The notes under the pieces were generated by a model that was given only the letters and a program-made list of their open reading frames with translations, ran no database searches and was not told the origin of the DNA. A stretch of 5,015 bases of DNA from Sedimenticola sp. Lineage in GTDB: Bacteria; Pseudomonadota; Gammaproteobacteria; Chromatiales; Chromatiaceae. The position numbers were made by a program, and so were the translations under genes. Below are positions 1 to 5,015 of the stretch, in pieces. The stretch covers positions 1 through 5,015 of the forward strand of contig JAPHUG010000501.1 of NCBI GenBank assembly GCA_026197195.1. The letters are read 5' to 3'. Position 1 is the first letter of the stretch. Each line of letters starts with the position of its first letter.

Positions 1-790
1 CGATATCACCGTATCTTCAATCGGTGATGCGAAGAGCCTGCGAGGCGGTACATTGTTGATGTCGCCGCTGAAAGGTGCCGATGGAAAGGTGTATGCCATC
101 GCTCAGGGTAATCTGGTCGTGGGCGGCTTGAGTGCCTCGGGTGCAGATGGTTCCAGTATTACCATTAACATTCCCAGTGTCGGCCGTATACCGAATGGCG
201 CGACGGTTGAGCGCACAGTCGCCTCTGGTTTTCATCAGGGGAATTTCCTGACGCTGAATCTGCACGAGGGTGATTTCACCACAGCCAAGCGGGTGGTGGA
301 TGCAATCAATACGGCGATTGGCCCTGGTATGGCCAAGGCGATAGATGCGACCTCTATAAGGGTCAATTCACCTTCAGACCCTGGGCAGCGTGTCACCTTT
401 GTTTCACTGGTAGAGAACTTGCCGGTAAACCCGGGTGAAACAGCGGCCAAGGTAATCGTCAATTCTCGTACCGGTACGGTGGTGATCAGTAATCAGGTGC
501 AGGTTTCACCGGCAGCGGTATCACACGGCAGCCTGACAGTGACTATCAGTGAGAATACCGAAGTATCCCAGCCGGATGCCCTCTCCGGTGGCACCACTGC
601 AGTTGTCCCCCGTTCAGATCTCAATGTGGCGGAAGGGGGGAGCCGAATGTTCCTGTTTAATCCCGGTGTCTCATTGAACGAGGTGGTGCGTGCTGTCAAT
701 CAGGTGGGTGCGGCACCCTCGGATCTGGTGGCCATTCTTGAAGCCTTGAAACAGGCGGGTGCATTGAAAGCGGAACTGGTTGTTATCTAA
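1..790 (+). CDS. flgI: FlgI, flagellar P-ring protein (3' part, start outside window)
   Basis: FlgI is exported to the periplasm and assembles into the P ring, the peptidoglycan-level bushing in which the flagellar rod turns. The reading frame is open from base 2 with no start in view. The visible 262 residues begin [16 protein letters not shown], a hallmark of the family, followed by [18 protein letters not shown]. The C-terminal part carries [38 protein letters not shown] and the ending [14 protein letters not shown], all typical of FlgI. Family members are about 365-370 residues, so roughly 100 N-terminal residues including the Sec signal peptide lie upstream. A TTG at 53 is an internal codon, not a start, because family-conserved sequence continues before it. 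No cysteine is present in the visible part, whereas the enteric protein is known to hold a disulfide. The TAA stop shares its last base with the flgJ start. Identity is very secure. Confidence 0.97.
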   Translation, partial: DITVSSIGDAKSLRGGTLLMSPLKGADGKVYAIAQGNLVVGGLSASGADGSSITINIPSVGRIPNGATVERTVASGFHQGNFLTLNLHEGDFTTAKRVVDAINTAIGPGMAKAIDATSIRVNSPSDPGQRVTFVSLVENLPVNPGETAAKVIVNSRTGTVVISNQVQVSPAAVSHGSLTVTISENTEVSQPDALSGGTTAVVPRSDLNVAEGGSRMFLFNPGVSLNEVVRAVNQVGAAPSDLVAILEALKQAGALKAELVVI

Positions 791-1764
791 TGGATATGCC
801 CAATGCCTCAATCTATACCAGCATGGAGGGGTTAACCGCGCTCAAGGCGCGCGCCTCGACGGATGCGTCAGGTTCGTTGGATGAGGTGGCGCGTCAGTTT
901 GAATCTCTGTTTGTTCAGCAGATGCTGAAAAGTATGCGGCAGGCGGGCCTGGGTGAAGGCTTGATGGACAATGATCAAAGCCTCTTCTACCGGGATATGT
1001 ATGATCAGCAACTTGCCATCCATCTCTCAGAAAGTGGCGGCATGGGTTTGGCTGATGTGATCAAGCGACAGCTGGGTGGGGCAGAAGCAAGTGAAGATGC
1101 CAAGCCAACGATGCCTGTGAAATCCATTGAAGATTATCAGCGCATGGCGATGGCATTAAGGCTCTATCAGGCACCCGAGCCAAACGATGAGAGTGATATT
1201 GATTTGGGTGCGACCGAGGCTAAGTCAATGACAGAAGCCTCTGCTCAGGTTGATCCCAAACAGTGGAGTCCTGATGAATTTGTAGAGCATCTACTACCGT
1301 GGGCGACCGAGGCGGCGGGAGTGCTTGGCCTGAAACCCCATGCACTGTTAGCCCAGGCGGCTCTTGAAACCGGTTGGGGTAAGCATCTGATTCGGACCCC
1401 TGATGGGACACCTGCCAATAACCTGTTCGGTATCAAGGCGGATAAACGCTGGGATGGCGATCGGGTAAGTGTGAATACGCTGGAATATGAGCAGGGGGCG
1501 GCTGTGAAGCGACGGGCCTATTTCCGTTCCTACGAGTCACTGCGTGACAGTTTTCACGATTACGTGGATTTTCTTCAGTCCAATCCGCGCTATGAGAAGG
1601 CACTGGAATCAACCACTGATAGTGCGTCCTACTTCACAGCGTTGCAACGTGCCGGCTATGCCACAGATCCGGAATATGCGAATAAAATCAATGCAGTAAT
1701 GAATGGTGCGGAGATGACCCGTGCCCTGGAGAAGCTCAAGCTCGAAGAGAATCAGCCGATATAA
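790..1764 (+). CDS. flgJ: FlgJ, rod-cap protein with peptidoglycan-hydrolysing glucosaminidase domain
   Basis: FlgJ caps the growing rod in the periplasm and cuts peptidoglycan glycan strands so that the rod can pass. The 324-residue protein has two domains. Residues about 30-96 are the rod-binding domain (VARQFESLFVQQMLKSMRQA, then YRDMYDQQLA and GMGLADVIKRQL). An acidic linker of about 65 residues follows, then a glucosaminidase-type hydrolase domain (about 163-306). The hydrolase shows ALETGWGKH with the expected catalytic Glu193, NNLFGIK (210-216), LEYEQG with Glu232, HDYVDFL with Asp257, and AGYATDPEYA (288-297). Spacing from Glu193 to Glu232 and Asp257 equals that recalled for the essential Salmonella FlgJ residues (E184, E223, D248), so the enzyme looks intact. 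The ATG overlaps the flgI stop (TAATG). No good Shine-Dalgarno precedes it, so translational coupling is likely; the ATG at 796 is a possible alternative start. Length is close to the family norm of about 310-330. Confidence 0.97.
   Translation: MDMPNASIYTSMEGLTALKARASTDASGSLDEVARQFESLFVQQMLKSMRQAGLGEGLMDNDQSLFYRDMYDQQLAIHLSESGGMGLADVIKRQLGGAEASEDAKPTMPVKSIEDYQRMAMALRLYQAPEPNDESDIDLGATEAKSMTEASAQVDPKQWSPDEFVEHLLPWATEAAGVLGLKPHALLAQAALETGWGKHLIRTPDGTPANNLFGIKADKRWDGDRVSVNTLEYEQGAAVKRRAYFRSYESLRDSFHDYVDFLQSNPRYEKALESTTDSASYFTALQRAGYATDPEYANKINAVMNGAEMTRALEKLKLEENQPI
1736..1762 (+). promoter_or_regulatory. Candidate sigma-28 (FliA) promoter for flgKL
   Basis: The -35-like element TCAAGCTC (1736-1743) matches 5 of 8 bases of the FliA consensus TAAAGTTT, and the -10-like element GCCGATAT (1755-1762) matches 7 of 8 of GCCGATAA. 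They are separated by exactly the consensus 11 bases, giving 12 of 16 matches overall. The site lies in the last codons of flgJ and its -10 runs into the flgJ stop codon. Transcription would begin near 1769-1770, leaving a leader of about 60 bases before flgK. Enteric flgKL are known to have a FliA-dependent promoter at the corresponding place, in addition to read-through from upstream. Promoter activity is inferred from the motif match and position. Confidence 0.6.
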
Positions 1765-1830
1765 CGCAGAAGGCGTTTACGGCATGGTTAATCTGAGCTG
1801 GGAGTATCAAAAAACGATCAGGATAGAGAG

Positions 1831-3816
1831 ATGGCGGGCATACTCAATATAGGTACTTCGGCACTGCTCTCGTTTCAGCGTTCGCTGACAACGACCGGGC
1901 ATAATATTGCCAATTCGGATACCGAAGGGTACAGCCGTCAGCGTGTCAACCTGGCCACACAGCCGCCACAACTGACCGGCGTGGGCTATCTTGGCTCGGG
2001 TGTGAAAGTGGTCGAAATACAGCGTATGTATGATGACTTTATCGCCACCCAGTTAAGATCAGCGCAGACAACCGCTTCTGAAATGGAGAATTATCACAGC
2101 CATGCCAGTCGGGTGGATAATATTCTGGCCGATGCCAACATCGGTTTAGACCCCGCTATTCAAGACTTTTTTGACGCCATGCAGGTGATGGCGGATGACC
2201 CTGCGTCAATATCAACCCGTCAGGTCGTGTTATCCGAAGGCGGGGCCATGGTGAATCGTTACCACGATCTCAATCGACAATTCACCGACATGAATAACCA
2301 GCTCAATCAGGAGATGAGCGACCTCGCCAGTGAAATAACGGGGCTTGCCCAGTCTATTGCCCGGGTGAATCAGGGTATTATCGAAGCGGTGGGAGCAGCG
2401 GGTGGTGGTACACCCAATGATTTGCTGGACCAGAGAGAAGTCCTGTTGAGTGATCTCTCGAAGCTGGTCAATATCTCTGTAGTACCCCAGGATAACGGGG
2501 CCTGGAATGTCTTTATCGGCAAGGGGCAGGCGCTGGTTATGGGGGGCACTAATGCCACACTCACTTCTGTCAACAGCAGCAGCGACCTCAGTCAACGTGA
2601 TATCGCCTTCACGAATGTTTCAGGTACTCAGGTGATCACTGACCAACTCTCAGGAGGTGAACTGAGTGGCCTGATCAATTTTCGCGAGCAGATTCTCAAA
2701 CCCTCTATGAATCAGTTGGGGTTGGTGGCTATTGGTATGACAGACCGGATCAACACCCAGCATCAGCAGGGGTTGGATCTGGATGGCAGTTTTGGTGGTC
2801 AGATGTTCGCTCCACACAGTGTGAGTGTTTTGGATAATGCCAATAATGCCAGTGCTGCCGTGGTGACGGCGGCTTTTGTGGATACCGGAAATCTGACGGC
2901 CAGCGATTATGAGCTACGCGCTACCACGGTCGCCAATCAGTACACCATGACTCGCCTTTCGGATGGTCAGGTAACCAATATCAATACGGGGGGCACCTAT
3001 CCCTATACCACCACAGAGATTGACGGTATTACTGTAAGTATCTCCGCAGCGGCTACAGCGGGTGACCGCTACCTGATTCAACCGACACGCTATGCGGCGA
3101 ACAACCTCACTCTGTCGATAACCGATCCTAGAAAGTTGGCTGCCGCGGGGCCGATACGGGCCGAACAGTCTACCAATTCTGGCGGCGGACCCAATCAGGG
3201 GACGGGTGATATTACCCAGCCGGATTATAGCAATACCACCAATCTGCCTCTGGCAGGCCCCGCCACCATCACTTTGCAGTGGGGTGCCACCGCACACCTG
3301 GGTGGCCCTGGCTTCACCGTTACGGGTGGGCCAGGTGGTACGATTGCCTATGACCCGGCCACCCAGAGTAATGGGGCGACCTTTACCTTTGCGGCCTATG
3401 GCGGCATGAGTTTCACTATGACCGGTACCCCGGCGGCGGGTGATCGTTTTGTTATTGAAAACAACAGCGGTGGTGTGGGTGATAACCGCAATGCCCTCAA
3501 ACTGGCTGATCTGCAATCGACAGACACCCTGTTGGGGCAGACCGGTGGTGGACTTGAGACCGCCACGTTTCAGGAGGCCTACAGTCAGTTGGTTTCTGAC
3601 GTGGGTTCAAAAACCCATCAGGCTGAGGTGAATTTTAATGCAACAGATGGCTTGCGTGAGCGGCACCAGAATACCCTGCAGTCGATTAGTGGTGTTAACC
3701 TGGATGAGGAAGCGGCTAACCTGATCAAATATCAGCAGGCCTACCAGGCGGCGGCTCAGGTGATCTCAGTGGCCGGCACGCTGTTTGACACACTGATCGG
3801 TGCGGTCAGGAGGTAA
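1831..3816 (+). CDS. flgK: FlgK, hook-filament junction protein 1 (HAP1)
   Basis: FlgK is exported by the flagellar type III apparatus and forms the first junction layer between hook tip and filament. The 661-residue protein has the rod/hook/HAP N-terminus (residues 5-40: SALLSFQRSLTTTGHNIANS, then TEGYSRQRVNL). An alpha-helical D1 region follows, with GGGTPNDLLDQREVLLSDLS (191-210) as a recognisable FlgK block. The C-terminal D0 helix carries SGVNLDEEAANLIKYQQAYQ (620-639) and ends in LFDTLIGAVRR; in the family this end is needed for self-assembly and is bound by the chaperone FlgN. Residues about 330-548 are a Gly/Thr/Ala-rich variable section with two similar beta-motifs ending AGDRYLI (410-416) and AGDRFVI (536-542). 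The protein is over 100 residues longer than the enteric FlgK (about 547). ATG 1831 is preceded by AGGA (1820-1823) seven bases upstream, and the N-terminus fits the family there. The gap after flgJ is 66 bases; flgL follows two bases after the stop. Confidence 0.97.
   Translation: MAGILNIGTSALLSFQRSLTTTGHNIANSDTEGYSRQRVNLATQPPQLTGVGYLGSGVKVVEIQRMYDDFIATQLRSAQTTASEMENYHSHASRVDNILADANIGLDPAIQDFFDAMQVMADDPASISTRQVVLSEGGAMVNRYHDLNRQFTDMNNQLNQEMSDLASEITGLAQSIARVNQGIIEAVGAAGGGTPNDLLDQREVLLSDLSKLVNISVVPQDNGAWNVFIGKGQALVMGGTNATLTSVNSSSDLSQRDIAFTNVSGTQVITDQLSGGELSGLINFREQILKPSMNQLGLVAIGMTDRINTQHQQGLDLDGSFGGQMFAPHSVSVLDNANNASAAVVTAAFVDTGNLTASDYELRATTVANQYTMTRLSDGQVTNINTGGTYPYTTTEIDGITVSISAAATAGDRYLIQPTRYAANNLTLSITDPRKLAAAGPIRAEQSTNSGGGPNQGTGDITQPDYSNTTNLPLAGPATITLQWGATAHLGGPGFTVTGGPGGTIAYDPATQSNGATFTFAAYGGMSFTMTGTPAAGDRFVIENNSGGVGDNRNALKLADLQSTDTLLGQTGGGLETATFQEAYSQLVSDVGSKTHQAEVNFNATDGLRERHQNTLQSISGVNLDEEAANLIKYQQAYQAAAQVISVAGTLFDTLIGAVRR
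3808..3814 (+). promoter_or_regulatory. Very strong ribosome binding site of flgL, overlapping the flgK stop
   Basis: AGGAGGT lies four bases before the flgL ATG. Read through to the start, AGGAGGTAATC matches 10 of 11 bases of AGGAGGTGATC, the complement of the 16S rRNA 3' end. The same bases encode the last two arginines of FlgK (AGG AGG) and the first base of its TAA stop. It is much stronger than the sites before flgJ and flgK and fixes the flgL start at 3819. Tight coupling of flgK and flgL translation is inferred. Confidence 0.85.
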
Positions 3817-3818
3817 TC

Positions 3819-5015
3819 ATGATTCGTATTTCCACCCAAATGGTGACAGAGCGAAGTCTCAGCGCCATGCTCCGACAGCAGAGCAATGTGAGTGAAACCC
3901 AGCTGCAGTTATCGACCGGTCGACGTGTCCTGGTTCCTTCCGATGATCCGGCTAGTGCGGCCCGGGTAATGGGGCTGAATGGGGCGGTGGATACCCTGTC
4001 TCAATATCAGAGCAATATCGATAGGCTTACATCCCGCCTGGAGACGGAAGAGGGTTCATTAACGGGTGTAACCAACCTGCTACAGCGGGTCAGGGAGCTG
4101 ACCGTGCAAGGCAATAATGATGTCCTTTCACAGACCGATAAGACGGCCATTGCCGTTGAGATCAGGCAGTTAAGAGATCAGGTCTTCTCCATGGCCAACG
4201 CCAGGGATAGTGGCGGTGAGTACGTCTTCTCCGGTTATCAGAGTGGTACGCGTCCCTTCTCCTACAGTGCGGGCGTCTACACCTACAATGGGGATAGTGG
4301 GCAGCGGGAGCTGCAGATTGCCTCTGACCGAACAGTGGCCGATGGTGATAATGGCTTTGATACCTTCATGAATGTAGCCACAGGGCCCATTACAACAGTC
4401 AGTACCCTTGCACCGACAGATCCTGCGCCGGCGGCCATCACGGCGGGTGATATCACCATTGATGGGGGAAACGGCAATGGCGCTATCAGCATAGGTGCTT
4501 TGCCACTGGCAGCTAATCCAACTGATCGAGTGACACAGCTACTCAACGCGATCAATGCCATTTCAGACCAAACGGGTGTAACCGCCGCGAATGCCACAGC
4601 CACTACGCTGACACTGACGGCGGTGGGTGGTACCGGAGTCACAGTGGCCATTTCCGGCACCGCGACGACGGCAAATACGGGCTTATCCAATGCCACCACT
4701 GCCCCTGTCACATCAAAACGCAGTATCTTTGAGACCCTGGATCTGCTGGCAACAGAGCTGGAGGCAGGCAATTCGGTTGATCGTTACATCACGGATGTGC
4801 AGCTCTCTCTGGACAATATTATTGATGTCAGGACCACGGTAGGTGGTCGGCTCAACGCGATAGAAGAGCAGCAGACGGTGAATGAGGATCTTAAATTGAC
4901 CCTTGTAAAACACCGATCAGAAGAGCAGGACCTCGATTATGCTGAGGCCATTGCCCGTTTTGAGAGCCAGATGGTGGCGCTGCAGGCGGCACAGCAGGCC
5001 TATGTGAAGGTGAAG
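3819..5015 (+). CDS. flgL: FlgL, hook-filament junction protein 3 (HAP3), cut at the window end
   Basis: FlgL is a flagellin-related protein exported by the flagellar type III system; it sits on the FlgK ring and provides the surface on which the flagellin filament grows. The frame is open for 399 codons to the last base, with no stop. The N-terminus MIRISTQMVTERSLSAM and the flagellin-N-type helices (residues about 1-140: LQLSTGRRVLVPSDDPASAA, RVRELTVQGNND, then GGEYVFSGYQSGTRPF) are diagnostic. The C-terminal helix has TTVGGRLNAIEEQQ (339-352), DYAEAIARFESQMVALQAAQ (373-392) and AYVKVK at the edge. FlgL proteins usually end about ten residues later, so nearly all is present. Enteric FlgL is about 317 residues; the extra length lies mainly at about 190-296, which includes a flagellin-IN-like segment. 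The ATG follows an excellent ribosome binding site and is two bases past the flgK stop. Like FlgK it would be escorted by FlgN. Confidence 0.95.
   Translation, partial: MIRISTQMVTERSLSAMLRQQSNVSETQLQLSTGRRVLVPSDDPASAARVMGLNGAVDTLSQYQSNIDRLTSRLETEEGSLTGVTNLLQRVRELTVQGNNDVLSQTDKTAIAVEIRQLRDQVFSMANARDSGGEYVFSGYQSGTRPFSYSAGVYTYNGDSGQRELQIASDRTVADGDNGFDTFMNVATGPITTVSTLAPTDPAPAAITAGDITIDGGNGNGAISIGALPLAANPTDRVTQLLNAINAISDQTGVTAANATATTLTLTAVGGTGVTVAISGTATTANTGLSNATTAPVTSKRSIFETLDLLATELEAGNSVDRYITDVQLSLDNIIDVRTTVGGRLNAIEEQQTVNEDLKLTLVKHRSEEQDLDYAEAIARFESQMVALQAAQQAYVKVK
4437..4691 (+). other. Flagellin-IN-like insert inside FlgL
   Basis: Residues about 207-291 of FlgL read as a separate small beta-alpha-beta unit. 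It has a strand (GDITIDGG), a strand with loop (AISIGALPL), a helix (DRVTQLLNAINAISDQTGV) and two further strands (TTLTLTAVGG, VTVAISG). This order, particularly the 'LLNAIN...TGVTA' helix end, resembles the flagellin hook IN motif found in the surface domains of flagellins and hook-associated proteins. It lies between the conserved N- and C-terminal helical halves, so it is probably exposed on the outside of the junction. The family assignment rests on pattern recognition only. Confidence 0.6.

Noticed and set aside
53..55. TTG as the start of the first gene
   Set aside because: The frame is open to base 2 and the preceding residues ([16 protein letters not shown]) are conserved FlgI sequence, so the true start is upstream of the window.
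1763..1777. Small inverted repeat AACGC/GCGTT just after flgJ as a possible terminator
   Set aside because: The stem is only five base pairs with a five-base loop and no T-run follows. It would also end the transcript just before flgK. More likely chance.
2230..2595. 121-codon open frame on the - strand opposite flgK
   Set aside because: It sits over the conserved FlgK helical region, has no recognisable product or upstream signal, and is a shadow frame.
2838..2852. Short direct repeat of AATGCC in flgK
   Set aside because: It only reflects the repeated Asn-Ala codons of the FlgK variable region and is too short to be a functional repeat.
2914..3516. 200-codon open frame on the - strand opposite flgK
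   Set aside because: It lies wholly inside the variable Gly/Thr-rich part of flgK, whose codon composition leaves few stops on the reverse strand. Its product resembles no family I recognise, and the + strand frame is clearly the real gene.
4283..4771. 162-codon open frame on the - strand opposite flgL
   Set aside because: The Val/Ala/Ser-rich translation is the expected mirror of the Thr/Ala/Gly-rich FlgL insert. The FlgL frame is continuous and conserved on both sides of it.
4627..4842. Short + strand open frame inside flgL
   Set aside because: It is out of frame with the clear FlgL reading frame that spans the whole region, and its translation has no family features.

Overview
The window is one uninterrupted stretch of a flagellar rod/ring/hook operon on the + strand, in the order flgI (3' part) - flgJ - flgK - flgL (nearly complete, cut by the window end). 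All four products work outside the cytoplasm: FlgI is the periplasmic P-ring protein, FlgJ the rod cap and peptidoglycan hydrolase, and FlgK and FlgL the two hook-filament junction proteins. The host is most likely a gammaproteobacterium. FlgJ has the fused rod-cap plus glucosaminidase form typical of beta/gammaproteobacteria, FlgI and FlgJ read closest to that group, and the gene order flgI-flgJ-flgK-flgL is the usual one there. FlgK and FlgL are longer than the enteric proteins, which suggests a non-enteric lineage. A finer placement cannot be supported from this sequence alone.

Layout: bases 1-790 are the last 262 codons of flgI. flgJ (790-1764) starts on the final A of the flgI stop codon (TAATG), so the two are probably translationally coupled. 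A 66-base gap follows, the only real intergenic space. Spanning the end of flgJ is a good match to a sigma-28 (FliA) promoter with exact 11-base spacing, placed to drive flgK and flgL as a late unit. flgK (1831-3816) has a long, Gly/Thr-rich variable centre. flgL starts two bases after the flgK stop, behind a very strong Shine-Dalgarno that overlaps the flgK stop. It stays open to the last base and probably lacks only about ten codons.

How the genes work together: FlgI forms the bushing around the rod in the peptidoglycan layer. FlgJ caps the growing rod and opens the peptidoglycan for it. FlgK and then FlgL are added to the finished hook tip to form the adaptor for the flagellin filament. 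The predicted sigma-28 promoter would let junction proteins rise once the hook-basal body is complete, as in the known flagellar hierarchy.

I found no mobile element, RNA gene, CRISPR array or unknown gene, and no evidence of a previously undescribed system. The points worth a second look are the promoter overlapping flgJ, the duplicated beta-motif in FlgK, a flagellin-IN-like insert in FlgL, and the complete absence of cysteine from about 1,646 encoded residues.
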